A stretch of DNA of 64,000 nt from Flectonema sp. DT1601 (GCA_964019425.1 OZ025803.1:609001-673000), one strand, 5' to 3'; shown: positions 40,341-51,400, counted from the first letter of the stretch. Numbers and translations: made by a program. The notes: generated by a model not told the origin, from the sequence alone.

Positions 40341-41050
40341 CAAGAATCAGCTATAGTTATTCAAAATACCCAAAATGCAATACCACCTACTTCATTTGAT
40401 ATATTTGTATATTTAAGAAGGGGGGTATGCGTCAACTCTAACTGCATGAAGAAAGTATTACTTTAGAATCAAATTAATACGTCATTCGAAAAAAACATTC
40501 CCTTTTTTTTTTTCTTTTTTTTTTTTTTAACACGAGAAAAATTGACAATTTAACATGATTTTAAGCATAACCAGTGTTTGGACCTCTCTCAAAAGCAACA
40601 AAATTATGTCACAAAGAGTCCTTTTACTTAAGTACAAAAATTCAAGCGATTAAATAATTATAAAAAAAAACATAAAAAAAAGACGATAATGAAAAATAGA
40701 GAGGAAATTCTCTTTACGAGAATGAATAGAGGGGAAATAAATTAATGATAACGCTAGATAAACAATAGTTAAAAAATGCACTCAGATAAAGAGGAGGGAA
40801 TGGCGCCAGCACCGTTGAAGTGGAGGCGAAAAAAAACTAAACGAATTCAGGAAGAAGGTTATGGGTTCCTGTTGACAAAAAAGTTGGGATTCCACTCTTG
40901 GCAAGACAATCTCACAATAAATAATTCAGACATCAGCAAACGGGAGGTAGTATTGAACAGCTCTCAATGCCGCATAATATGAAAGACTTATTAAGAAATC
41001 AAAAGCCAAGAGTTCAGAATAAAGTTTTAAGAATCAAAAGCTAAACTGGC
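40341..41050. other. Intergenic region, A/T-rich
   Basis: T-rich tract at 40502-40528, A-rich DNA at 40640-40700, and 3' flank of the amidase gene. A plus-strand 68-codon frame at 40776-40982 lacks an upstream acceptor and support. Nothing else seen. Confidence 0.5.
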
Positions 41051-42301
41051 TTACCAAATAGCGCATCCGAATTTCCAGGTTCCAGACCCTGGAACTCCCT
41101 TTCCTCCGTGAACTCCAATACAACGTCTCTTGTATGAAACAAACTCACCAGTCAGAGGGTGTGCTAACCAAGTGTAGGAAGTCAATCTGTTTAAGTTTGG
41201 TCCAGCTGAGAGTACCTTCCAAAGATCCTCAAACCCGTTGAAGTTTGCCTGTCCGATGTTATTCATACAATCCATTCCAGGAGTTCTTCTGTCATCAAAG
41301 ATCGGAGCCTTCTTCCAATGGTCGTAGTTTGTCTCCAACACAAAGTATGAACCGTTCTGGAGTCTGGTGGAGAGGTCCCAAAAGTTCAACGGAGCAGTCG
41401 TATCTGGAGCACGAGTGACAACACTTCCCTGTCCAGGTTTGATACCACTCATTATGATGTATGATGGTCCAATACTTTTAAAAGAAGATACCTGCTGAAC
41501 TGCTGCCTCGTAAGTAGTGGCAGTCATCATAGCGTTTCTGGTAGCGAGAGTAAGAAGAGTTCCAGTGAAGTTAGTAGTCATCCACTTGAACAGGTATTTG
41601 TCGAAGTTGTCATCGAATCTGCTGTCAACTGTAAGTCCGAAGGCACCACCCTTTGAAGCAGTGAGGATACCAATGTAACCTGCGAATTGTGTGGAGTTGA
41701 AGATAGTGACGCCGTTTTTCTGGAAGCTCGCTGTAAAGAGAAGAGGACGAAGAGCTTCAGTGAGTTCCCACTCGCCAGGGAAACCACCTTCTCCGTCAGT
41801 CCAGTTGTATCCCGAGAACAATCCAAAGTCAAGGTTACGTCCGTGGTAGATTCTGCCGTCGGCGTCCTGTGCAACAATGCTGGTGCACAGACCCTCGATT
41901 TCATAGACTGCTTGAATGATGGTAGCATACCCGATATCGAGGTCGGCATACTTTGCAACTCCGCGAATCTCACCAGCGTACTCATCACCGATCTTTTCCA
42001 ACAGTCTGTAGTGGTCGAGGTCAAGGTACTCCTTCACCAAGTGACCAAGTTTGGTGTTTGGTCCTCCAACAGAGTGATTCAAGAATGTATTAATCAATGT
42101 GTGAATTCCAGTCTTGTAAGTAGCGCTGATCTCAGCCCATCTCTCCTCTGGGTTGAGGTCGAGGTTAATGTTGTAGTGAGGCATCGTCATATTCTGCAGA
42201 GTCGGTGGGTAAGTAGTCGGGTACTTATCCATGTTGCATTTCTCCCCTGGTAGGGCCACGGCGAGTAGTGGGAGCGCGCATAGCGTTGCAAATTTCATCA
42301 T
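41051..42301 (-). CDS. NAAA: Acid ceramidase / NAAA-type lysosomal amidase
   Basis: 416 aa N-terminal-nucleophile hydrolase that cleaves fatty-acid amides (N-acylethanolamines or ceramide) in an acidic compartment. A signal peptide (MMKFATLCALPLLAVALPG) directs it to the secretory pathway. The precursor is expected to cut itself before Cys near residue 139, in GLCTSIVAQD. The following HGRNLDFG supplies Arg and Asp of the active site. Further family marks are ETNYDHWKKAP, DDRRTPG and GQAN. YDHWK, IVAQD and GQAN lean towards NAAA over acid ceramidase, but the substrate cannot be decided from sequence alone. Several N-glycosylation sites are present (NMT, NHS, NWT, NST, NFT, NGS). A probable acceptor (CAG at 42316-42318) lies 14 bases before the first of two adjacent ATGs. 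Confidence 0.9.
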   Translation of the reverse strand: MMKFATLCALPLLAVALPGEKCNMDKYPTTYPPTLQNMTMPHYNINLDLNPEERWAEISATYKTGIHTLINTFLNHSVGGPNTKLGHLVKEYLDLDHYRLLEKIGDEYAGEIRGVAKYADLDIGYATIIQAVYEIEGLCTSIVAQDADGRIYHGRNLDFGLFSGYNWTDGEGGFPGEWELTEALRPLLFTASFQKNGVTIFNSTQFAGYIGILTASKGGAFGLTVDSRFDDNFDKYLFKWMTTNFTGTLLTLATRNAMMTATTYEAAVQQVSSFKSIGPSYIIMSGIKPGQGSVVTRAPDTTAPLNFWDLSTRLQNGSYFVLETNYDHWKKAPIFDDRRTPGMDCMNNIGQANFNGFEDLWKVLSAGPNLNRLTSYTWLAHPLTGEFVSYKRRCIGVHGGKGVPGSGTWKFGCAIW

Positions 42302-42658
42302 TTTTCTTTAATATTCTGTAGTGACAGCAATAAATATTAATAACTGATGAGAAGATGAATAGCAGGAGACATCCAAACCGATCTTGTTCACAAATAACAC
42401 GCCAACACAAACAACAAAAAAAAGAAAAAAAGCGATCCCGGCCTCGAAGATAACAGTCGAAAGGAAAGTATTCCTTCCGCTGATGAAACCAAATATAGAA
42501 AAGTAAAGAAACCGAAAATTGAATATCAACAGAATGTAAATTCTATCTTTTATTAAAAAACACCTTTCAGGATTTGTACGATGCGTATCACGTGAAAACG
42601 TGATAAATATTTATCCCTCTGTAGGAACCTAACACTAACCAGTCTTGTCATCACGTTG
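42302..42658. other. Spacer between amidase and PAS-protein genes
   Basis: 5' UTR and acceptor of the amidase gene and 3' flank of the PAS-protein gene. A short inverted pair ATCACGTG/CACGTGAT-like sequence (GTATCACGTGAAAACGTGATAA) lies near 42585-42606. No gene seen. Confidence 0.5.
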
Positions 42659-43906
42659 CTATTTATGGGTTTGTTTTCGAGACCTTCGTGTTTTAGTGTA
42701 CTTTTCAAAGAGTGCTTCATCGGATATTGAATTAATAGAACTACTCTCCTTATTACTTTTATGAAAGCTTAGATTAATAACAACTTCACCTAATAAATTA
42801 AATTCATCAGTGACTACTGATACGGGTATCATTGTTTTCTCCTGAATACAGATAGCGACTGTTTTACAAGATGACGTAAGACGATAGTCAGATATGGATT
42901 CGTCGAATAGAGCCGGTAGTAAATACGAAACAAGAATTCCTTTCAAATCGTCAATTTCCATACCAAAAAGAAGAGCTGCTGCGGAGTTAGCAAATAACAC
43001 AACACCACTTGTCGAAGCAACAATGCAACTGTTATTCTGTAGTGAGTTGAGGTAGCAACGTAGGTCTTCTGGAAGTGTGCCTGTCGGTTGGATCTTTCTA
43101 AGTTTGAGTAAGTATTTTAATAACGTTCCGGGAGTCCTACTCGCAGAACCCTCAAAAAAATGAGTCAAAGTAGGATCAGATAAATCAACAGATTTCCATA
43201 ATTGTTTTGTTGTCTGTTCCAAGAGACCGATCACAGCTTTCGGATCATCGATGCCTTCAAGTGATAATATTCTCAAAAGCGGTTTTCCCATCGCAACCCC
43301 CAAAAGTGAGACCCCATTAGCCGATATCGACTCTACGATAAGTTCATGATTTATTGTAATCACAATAGCATCTTTAGTGACTGCGTTAGTTCGAAAACTA
43401 CTCACACTTGACGCTATCGATTGTGAAGAACTCGATGAAATAAGACTCGATCTCGAGGGTTCTTTTAATACATTCATTGGAAGTAGAGGTATTATTGGTA
43501 TACACTGACAGTCTAACAGGACTACAGCTATGTACATTATTCCTTTATCACTTCTCATTGAAGTGACCTTACAAGATGCACCCATTGACATTTCTCCTTT
43601 TTCATACGGATAGCACATTACTCTAAAGCTGTCAGCGCAAAGATCTTCGTACCCTTCGTTGTCAGGTTTTGTTATTGACATTATGGTTCCTATCTTGTCG
43701 CCTATGTAAACGTGTTCTGTTGGAAATCCCCATGCAGTCACTCCCTCATTGTTTATAAATAGTAGTTCCCCTTTCTCCCCCCAAACTACAATTGGAGTCT
43801 TGACATATTTTAAAATCGATAGCTGTTCGGTACAGACGAGTTCATTAGTGCTCATTCGGTACACACGACTGCTATCAGCTGCTGCCGATGAGGTTCCACA
43901 TCCCAT
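42659..43906 (-). CDS. Acylated PAS-domain sensor-like protein
   Basis: 415 aa. The N-terminus MGCGTSS carries the pattern for N-myristoylation at Gly2 and palmitoylation at Cys3, so it is probably attached to a membrane (plasma or flagellar in euglenozoans; inference). Two or three PAS-like folds are recognisable: about residues 30-135 (TPIVVWGEKGELLFINNEG then AWGFPTEHVYIG), about 175-290, and about 293-392 (SCIVASTSGVVLFANSAAAL then LFGMEIDDLKG). No kinase, cyclase or phosphodiesterase domain follows, so it would act as a sensor or dimerisation adaptor without its own output. The C-terminus is basic (KTRRSRKQTHK). The probable acceptor (CAG at 43920-43922) leaves a 13-base 5' UTR with one upstream out-of-frame ATG at 43913. 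Confidence 0.75.
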   Translation of the reverse strand: MGCGTSSAAADSSRVYRMSTNELVCTEQLSILKYVKTPIVVWGEKGELLFINNEGVTAWGFPTEHVYIGDKIGTIMSITKPDNEGYEDLCADSFRVMCYPYEKGEMSMGASCKVTSMRSDKGIMYIAVVLLDCQCIPIIPLLPMNVLKEPSRSSLISSSSSQSIASSVSSFRTNAVTKDAIVITINHELIVESISANGVSLLGVAMGKPLLRILSLEGIDDPKAVIGLLEQTTKQLWKSVDLSDPTLTHFFEGSASRTPGTLLKYLLKLRKIQPTGTLPEDLRCYLNSLQNNSCIVASTSGVVLFANSAAALLFGMEIDDLKGILVSYLLPALFDESISDYRLTSSCKTVAICIQEKTMIPVSVVTDEFNLLGEVVINLSFHKSNKESSSINSISDEALFEKYTKTRRSRKQTHK

Positions 43907-44585
43907 GTGTCATGGGTAGCTGTGAATAATTTAACTTAATAAGGTTTTCTCTGCTGTTTTTTGAAGAGAAAAAAGTGATAATCCCCAAACCAATCGAATA
44001 CTTTACTTCACAATTGTCATACGGCGGAGATGACAGATATCACAGAGCAGAGACAGGGAACAGCTTCGTTTTTTTTTTTTTTTTTTTTTTTGTTCTTTCA
44101 ACACTTTTTTTCAATTTATTTCAAACCACAAGTGCTGTTTTTACACGAGCAGGGGAAACTCTTTCCCGGTTGTGATGCAAACGCAGCTGTTTTCCGATGT
44201 GAGAAACCTCTTTCGAATAGAGTCGCAGAGAGTAGATACAAAGAGTAGCTGATCGGCTTATTTATTTACTTTTTTTGTTTTTTTTCCTCGTCGCTGTTCC
44301 CCGTATTGCTGTTATCGGACGTTTTTTTTTTTTTTTTTTTAAAAGTTTTTTTTAAAAAACACGTTAGTGCTTTCCCAATGCAAAAAAGCACCAAAAAGAA
44401 GAACACAGAAAAGAGGAGGATACACCTCCAGTAATTGAGTAACAAATTTGGAAAATAATGTTGTGTGGTTGCTATGCTGACTAGCATACCAAGTACCACA
44501 GAAACAGTCACGGTGATTATTGATTTATTTTCAATAATCTCTCTGTCGATATTAAAAGATCGCTACGCATCAGTGAAAACTGTTA
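43907..44585. other. Intergenic region, homopolymer-rich
   Basis: T-runs near 44070-44091 and 44322-44340. Frames crossing it are built from the homopolymers. No gene seen. Confidence 0.5.
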
Positions 44586-45617
44586 CTAGAATTCCATAGT
44601 CTTTTTGATAGACTCAACGAGTCTAGGAACAGAAGGAAGGTAGAATTCTTCATAAGCAAGAGGGAAGTGAGTATCGTATCCACACACTCTTTGAATAGGA
44701 GCTTCCAAATTAAGAAAACACCTTTCCTGAATTGACGATGAAAGTTCACCTCCAAATCCATTCGTGATTGGGGCTTCATGAGTGATGATACAGCGACCAG
44801 TTTTCTTTACAGAGTTTGTTACAGTTTCAACATCCCAAGGAACAATTGATTGTAAATCAATAACTTCTATTGAGTATCCCATCTTTTTTGCTTCGTCTGC
44901 TGCGTCTTCCATCCTCTGAACCTGAGTACCCCAACCGATCATTGTAATATCAGTACCTTCACGAACAATGTCTGCTTTGCCTATTTCAATTTCATATGGT
45001 TCTTCTGGTACCATACCTACTGCGTTTCTGTATAGCATTTTTGGCTCAAAAAACATGACAGGATCTCTTCTCTTTACAGCTGAGCGAAGAAGACCTTTTG
45101 CCTGATATGGTCCTCTTGGAACAACGATTATCAAACCAGGGCAGTGAGCGAAGTATGATTCAACTGATTGAGAGTGGTACATTGATCCGTGACCTACAGC
45201 ACTACATGGTGCTCTGATTACTAGACCTCCGACGTCCCAGTTCGATGCCGCCCTGTAGCGATATTTTGCAACTTCGTTAACGATTTGATCAAATGCTGGG
45301 AAAATATAATCTGCGAACTGAATCTCTGCTATTACGTCATAACCAGCGATGCATAACCCGACACCAAACGCAACTAATCCTTGTTCGTTAACTGGAGTAT
45401 TGAAAACTCGGTCATTACCAAATTCCTCTCTTAGTCCTGCAGCACATCTAAAGACTCCTCCGAAGGCTACGTCTTCACCAAATAGAACACTTCTTTTATT
45501 AGTTGCTAGTGCTTCTTTCATTCCTTCATTGATTGCAGTGCACATATTCATTTCAACCATTCCTTTAGTTGGGGTACTGCAATACCGCAATCCCGTGCGA
45601 AATCCTCTCGAAAGCAT
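44586..45617 (-). CDS. BCKDHB: Branched-chain 2-oxoacid dehydrogenase E1 beta subunit
   Basis: 343 aa mitochondrial protein of the BCKDH complex, which oxidatively decarboxylates the keto acids of Leu, Ile and Val to acyl-CoAs. The N-terminus (MLSRGFRTGLRYCSTPTKGM) is a typical presequence. Family identity rests on GEDVAFGGVFRC, FNTPVNEQGLVAFGVG, EIQFADYIFPAFDQIVNE, HGSMYHSQSVESYFAHCPG, IPWDVETV and CGYDTHFPLAYEEFY. These are E1-beta features and fit BCKDH better than pyruvate dehydrogenase, notably the FGGVFRC and PLAYEEFY segments. The E1-alpha partner is not in the window. A probable acceptor (CAG at 45632-45634) lies 14 bases before the ATG. Upstream is an acyl-CoA dehydrogenase fusion gene, whose reaction type would come next in the same pathway. 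Confidence 0.93.
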   Translation of the reverse strand: MLSRGFRTGLRYCSTPTKGMVEMNMCTAINEGMKEALATNKRSVLFGEDVAFGGVFRCAAGLREEFGNDRVFNTPVNEQGLVAFGVGLCIAGYDVIAEIQFADYIFPAFDQIVNEVAKYRYRAASNWDVGGLVIRAPCSAVGHGSMYHSQSVESYFAHCPGLIIVVPRGPYQAKGLLRSAVKRRDPVMFFEPKMLYRNAVGMVPEEPYEIEIGKADIVREGTDITMIGWGTQVQRMEDAADEAKKMGYSIEVIDLQSIVPWDVETVTNSVKKTGRCIITHEAPITNGFGGELSSSIQERCFLNLEAPIQRVCGYDTHFPLAYEEFYLPSVPRLVESIKKTMEF

Positions 45618-46335
45618 TGTTTTTATGAGTCCTGTTTGTCAATCAAAAGACTTGTTAAGCAACTGTGGATGTGAAATTGTCTTTGTGCTGAAACTCCCTT
45701 GTTTTTTCCCTTATGGCATTTGCTGTCCACTGCTGTTATGTTAAACAAATTTAAATCATTTTTAAGGGGAATAGAGGAAAACCTTCTCCACTAACAATTC
45801 CTCAATTCTTTACCCCCAAGGGTGCGGGGCGTAAAGTCTCTCAAAAGACGGAAAAAGACAAAACGAAAGAAAGCTTATACATTGCGATAGAATTAAGCAA
45901 AATCTTAATTTAACCATCGTTGGTAATACACAGAAAATAACACCCAGAGCTGGAGCGACGATAACTCGGGATGAAGCAATTAGAAGGAAAAAAAACAGAT
46001 TTTACGATTTCGAACGTAAGGATTAAACCGGCATAGTTATACAGATCTAGAGTACCCCTTTTGTTGAAATACAAAAATAAAATAAAAAATAATATCGGAA
46101 TACAGCCTATTCGTTGGTATATAGTCGTTCTCTCACACTACACACGAGGGAGACCTTACCAATTCAGGACGTTACTTGCGAGTAGAGCATTATAGGTAGT
46201 TTATTATCATTCCTTTCTTCTTATTCGTTTTTAGTTTTCTTTTTTTTTTTCTCCGTAACCTTGGAAATTACGTGCGTTTGTAGTCATTTATTCATATGAT
46301 TTTTCTTTTATGTTTATTTTGTAAAAAAAAGAGGC
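45618..46335. other. Intergenic region
   Basis: 5' UTR of BCKDHB, a stretch of ordinary-complexity DNA at 45780-46200, and T-rich sequence near 46230-46250. No credible frame and no RNA gene recognised. Confidence 0.5.
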
Positions 46336-47895
46336 TTAGAGACGGGCATCTTTTGGGTAGGTACGAAGAGCCTGTCTGATACCCAAATCAGCGCAGATTT
46401 CTTCACTACCTCCGTAGACCGCTCCGTACTTTGCGAATCTCATGAAATTTTCAATTCTAGCACCCATACCAGAGCGGGTAAGAGCACGTCCTCCAAAGAT
46501 CTGAACGGCGTCATCAACGATGTGGTTTACTACACGAGTTGCTTGGTATTTCAATAAAGCAGTTGGACCACCAAGTTTCGCCTGACGATCCTTAAATGAC
46601 ATCGTGTTCATCTCATGAGTAATAGTCTCAAGCCATGACCACACTGACTCAAGTTGGGATACCATGTTAGCGAGCTTAAAGCGAATGACTGGCTGCTCAA
46701 TCAACTTCTTACCAAACACAGTACGCTGACTAGCCCACTTGAAGCACTCTTCTACCACAACTCTCGCTTGTGAAAGACAAGTGACGACAATCACCCAACG
46801 CTCGTGGTTGAAATTGTGCATCACAAGTCTGAAGCCTTCTCCTTCCTTACCCATCAAATTCTCAACTGGTACCTTTACATCGTTGTACTCAACGTATGCA
46901 GTTCCAGCGCATGGGGCGTATGACGTGTGAATTGGCTTCGTAGTGATTCCGTGTTCTCTTTCAATCAACAACATGCTGACTCCCTTGGCTCCCTTTCCAC
47001 CAGTTCTGACTGCCGTTACGAAGACGTCAGCGTAGGTTCCGTTTGTGATCCACTTCTTTGCACCGTTTACGATGTAAAACTTACCACACGGAGATTTCTT
47101 GGCGGTACATCTCATTCCAGCAACATCAGAACCAACGAATGGTTCGGTGATAGCCAGAGCGCAGATCTTTTCACCTCTCATGCAAGCTGGGACAAACTTC
47201 TGCTTCATTGCAGCACTTCCGAAATGGAGAACTGGAGGTAATCCGATTAAGTGACCAGCTCCTAATGAATCAATAAATCCTGGTACTCCAAGTCTTGCAA
47301 TCTCAGCATGAGCTACTAACTCATGGAATTGATCGAACTCTTCTCCTTCAATACCTCCAGGGAGTGATACACCATACTCTTTAAGGTTCTTCATCCATGG
47401 TCCTGGTCCAATTCTTGAGACGAACATTCCCTTGTTTCCACACTTCTCAAGCATCTCTCTTGTTGGTTCCTTTCCAGCCTTGTCGAACTGTTCAGCTTGT
47501 TGTCTGATGGTCTCTACGTAGTCTCTGCATCCTTTGAGGAATTTCATATGAGTCTCACGGTAGTAAGGAGAATGGTAATCTTTTCTTAGACCAGCAATCT
47601 CTGCGTATGGAACTTCAGACAGAGCCAGAGGGTCAAACTTGTCGAGAAGAGATAGACCCTTTTTGTTTTCGACGGATCCAATTCTAAGTCTTTGATACCT
47701 ACGAAGTACTTCAGCTTTGTGCTGTTCGTAAAATATTTCAGTGGCATCCCCTCCAGCGAACTCCTTCAAGACAGCTTCACCTCCAGGGTGCATTTTACTA
47801 AACTTACTCAAATCAAATACATCGCCGTCGATTACGATCCATAAGTCTCCCAACTTGTTGTGGGAGGCTACCTCGTTTGAAGTAAATGTTTTCAT
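46336..47895 (-). CDS. Cytochrome b5-acyl-CoA dehydrogenase fusion
   Basis: 519 aa. Residues 1-80 are a cytochrome b5 haem domain (LSKFSKMHPGGEAVLKEFAG, with HPGG and a second haem His near FYEQHKAEV). The rest is an FAD-dependent acyl-CoA dehydrogenase: AITEPFVGSDVAGM, GKFYIVNGAKKWITNGTYAD, HERWVIVV, RTVFGKKLIEQPVIR and QIFGGRALTR are standard blocks. The place where medium-chain enzymes carry the catalytic Glu (YEGT) reads VYGGSEEI, so the base is probably the Glu pair in VVVEECFKWASQR, as in long-chain or isovaleryl-CoA enzymes. The fused b5 domain suggests electrons leave through haem and not, or not only, through ETF. The fusion is known in fungi and other eukaryotes. No mitochondrial presequence is evident. 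A probable acceptor (CAG at 47909-47911) lies 13 bases before the ATG. Confidence 0.92.
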   Translation of the reverse strand: MKTFTSNEVASHNKLGDLWIVIDGDVFDLSKFSKMHPGGEAVLKEFAGGDATEIFYEQHKAEVLRRYQRLRIGSVENKKGLSLLDKFDPLALSEVPYAEIAGLRKDYHSPYYRETHMKFLKGCRDYVETIRQQAEQFDKAGKEPTREMLEKCGNKGMFVSRIGPGPWMKNLKEYGVSLPGGIEGEEFDQFHELVAHAEIARLGVPGFIDSLGAGHLIGLPPVLHFGSAAMKQKFVPACMRGEKICALAITEPFVGSDVAGMRCTAKKSPCGKFYIVNGAKKWITNGTYADVFVTAVRTGGKGAKGVSMLLIEREHGITTKPIHTSYAPCAGTAYVEYNDVKVPVENLMGKEGEGFRLVMHNFNHERWVIVVTCLSQARVVVEECFKWASQRTVFGKKLIEQPVIRFKLANMVSQLESVWSWLETITHEMNTMSFKDRQAKLGGPTALLKYQATRVVNHIVDDAVQIFGGRALTRSGMGARIENFMRFAKYGAVYGGSEEICADLGIRQALRTYPKDARL

Positions 47896-48476
47896 TAATT
47901 GAGTATTCCTGTGGGAGTATTAAAATGTTTAAAATTATTTGTGTTCTTTCAATAAATCAAAAAAAAAAAAACACGAAACACAAACTTGTCGTTTTGATAA
48001 AAATAAAATTATCCTTAACAAACAACAACTGTGAAAATTTATAGAACGTTTGTCTTTTGCCTTCACGTCTGGTATCACAACATCAATTCGGCTATTGAAT
48101 ACTCAATGATAATAACAAAAGGTAAAGCTAGCAATTGGTATCTGCAATAAAAAAGTAGACGCACACCACACGAGCTTTTTTTTTTTTTTTTTTTTTTCCG
48201 GTTTGCCTTCCAGTTTTGGGCTCTTTAGGCTATTCAGATGAAAATTAATTAATGTTTCTTAATTTATTTATTTTATTTTTGGATTGCAAAAAAAAAAAAA
48301 AAAAAAAAAAGAGATAAGATGTGTGAATAAATGCGACAGCTTGTGTTCGCCGTAAGGATTGAATCGGAGGAAGGAATCCAAACAAGAAAAAAACAAAACA
48401 AAACAAAACAAGCATTGGCAATAATAATACAAAGCGATTAGCGAATATGATCCGATAATATTACAGAAACAGATCC
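47896..48476. other. Intergenic region, homopolymers and CAAAA microsatellite
   Basis: A-run near 47961-47972, T-run near 48177-48196, A-run near 48288-48310, and a short (CAAAA)n tract near 48393-48412. No gene seen. Confidence 0.5.
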
Positions 48477-51400
48477 CTACTGAAGATTCAATTCACCAGA
48501 TTTACTGGTATGAGTCATTAACGAGAAGGCAATACGAGTGTCGAGTTCTTTTTTCTCTTCCAATAGCTTTAAGTGAATTCGTATCTTCTCATTATTAGTA
48601 AACACTAAGTCTTGAAGTAGAACAGGATCATCGTGAGAAGACATTGTCACCTGTTCTTTGATTTCATGCCAGAGCTTGGGAGGATGACGACCGAGGAATT
48701 TTAATCCCCGAAAAGTGTTTCGAATGCGTCCCTCAGCCGACTTATAATAAGAAAGCTCCACTTGTTCTGAATGATAGTTAACAACATCTGATAATCTAAT
48801 TAGTAGTAACTCAAATGAAGACATCACATCGTTAGAACAATTCGTGTCCACTTTTGAAAGAAGATCTTTGCGCTCTTCTACCTCAGCCTTGTGAGACTCC
48901 AGTTCAGATATAGCAGCACGTTTACTGGCCGTGACTTCGTTGTATCTTTTAACAAACTTCGAGATGTTCTTTTGTTCGAAATCTCGAAGAAGACGTTTTT
49001 CACGTGCGGTTAGCTTCTTACGTCGAACACCACGACTGCTGCTACTCTTCGCCATGTCGTCAATGCTGGAAGTAGATCCAAGTGAACTTTCACACTCCCG
49101 AAACGATCCATTCAACGAACAACCAGAGCTGACAGCTGATCCTAACCTCTGCATTGCAACAGGTTGAAACGGTGGTGATCCTGGTGGTGGTGTCGTAAAG
49201 CCTGTTGCAATTCTAAGTTTTTCCAGTTTCTCTCTCAGAGTTATCCTTTCCTGGTCAAGTCCTCTAACGAGGTCACCAAGCTCATTGACGCGAGTCATGA
49301 GCTTCTTTTTAACAGAGCGTTCTTCTGCTATTCTAGTGTGAAGTTTTGTTTCATTCTGACCAGCGAGGTTAATGGTTGCATTGAGTAACAACTTTACATA
49401 ATAACCAGACAGTAGTTGATGTACATGTGACTGTTCCATCTCTTCAACTGTGAAGGTTTGGTACATTTGAATTTCTTTTGCTGCTTCTTCTCTAGCGGCT
49501 TTTATTGTTGCCCACAGACACCACATTCTGAAGTATTGCGATAACAAGTTAGATTCTGAATTAACAGCCATTTGAATGGATAAGTTCTCTTTCATGTAAT
49601 CAGCGAGTTCGACTAGGGCTGTATCACGTTCTTCATAATTTGTTATAGCTCCTTCAAATGTTAAATGTTTGCTCTGATAGTCCTGTAATTCCAATTCCAG
49701 TTTCTGAATCTTATCACTCGCTTGAGAAGTAATCTCCTTTTGTGATTGTTCAGCTTCCTGAAATGATGTTATGTCTGATTGTAAATTATTAATCTCCTCT
49801 GTTTTATTTACAATATCTCTTTCTAATTCCGTAATAGCTGAAACACTTGCTTGTAAAGTCTTTATTTCTGAGTCCTTCGTTGTTAGCTCTTGTTGGTGTA
49901 ACTCATTGCTTGTAGTATTTTCAGATTTAATTATTTCTACTTCAGAAGAGATCTCTTTGAGTTGAATATGAAGAGCAGCCTCACCGTTTCTCAATTCTTT
50001 AATTTGATTATCTTTGATTGTGAGTTGTTCTTTGTGTGCGTCTCCTTCAGTACTACTTTGTGATTTTATGATATTCACTTCTTCAGAGGCCTCCGTTAGC
50101 TGCACTTGAAGAGAAGTGTTGTTGGACTCCAATTCCTTGATTTGATTATCTTTGGCTGTGAGCTGTTCCTTATGCACATCCCCGTCAGTATTACTTTGTG
50201 ACTTTAAGACGCTTACTTCTTCTGAGATTTCCTTAATTTGTATTTGAAGAGCTTCCCCATCATCTTTCAGAGAAGTGTTATTCGACTCCAATTCCTTGAT
50301 TTGATTATCTTTGGCTGTGAGTTGTTCCTTATGCGCATCTCCGTCAGTATTACTTTGTGACTTTAAGACGCTTACTTCTTCTGAGATTTCCTTAATTCGT
50401 ATTTGAAGAGCTTCCCCATCATCTTTCAGAGAAGTGTTATTCGACTCCAATACCTTGATTTGATTATCTTTGGCTGTGAGCTGTTCTTTGTGTGCGTCTC
50501 CTTCAGTACTACTTTGTGATTTTATGATATTGACTTCCTCAGAGGCCTCCGTTAGCTGCGCTTGAAGAGAAGTGTTGTTGGACTCCAATTCCTTGATTTG
50601 ATTATCTTTGGCTGTGAGTTGTTCCTTATGCACATCCCCGTCAGTATTACTTTGTGACTTTAAGGCATTCACTTCCTCAGAGATCTCTGTTAGTTTTGTC
50701 TGAAGAGAAGTGTTGTTGGATTCCAAGTTAGTATTCTTCTGCTTCAAGTCTGAAATCTCAGATGCATAATTCTCTGCTTCGATTCGTAGAGATGTTACTT
50801 GTGAAGTTAGCTCAGTTGTTTCCTTCTCATTATTTGTTTGATGAGCTGACATTTGTGTTGTGAGTTGCTGACGTTCTTCAGATAGAATTTGTTCCTTTAC
50901 TTTGAATGCCGCAGCAGTTTCATCGGATTGAGTTAGGGATTCCTGAAGAGTTGTGATCTTTGATTCTGATTGTTGGAGGCTTGTCTTGTGATCAGTGATT
51001 TCAGTTTCTAAATTAGAAATAGTCGCAACAGACGTCTCAATTTCTTTCTTCGAGTTTTCAAGTTCTACTTTTTGGGCTGAAATAGATTCCAAAAGTGTTT
51101 CAACCTTCGATTCGGATTGCTGGATGTTATTTCTGCTTTCAGTTAGTTGTGTTTGTAGGTCAGAAATAGTTGTTGTTGAAGTCTCCATTTCCTTCTTTGA
51201 GTTGTCAATTTCCGTCTTTTGAGTGCTAATTGTTTCCTCCAACTGCGACAGTGATTTCTCTAAGTTTGATATTTGTGCTGTAGAGTCCTCACTTAGATTC
51301 ATAAGCTTAGTCGCCTGTGTTGATATTGTCGCCTCCTGTTCGCTGAGTTTTCCTTGAAGCTCGGCATTGGTTGTCGCAGAATTTCCAGATTCTTGTTTTA

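Noticed and set aside
44586-45617. Pyruvate dehydrogenase E1-beta as identity
   Set aside because: The FGGVFRC, FNTPVNEQ and YHSQSVESYFAHCPG blocks and the C-terminal PLAYEEFY fit the branched-chain enzyme better.
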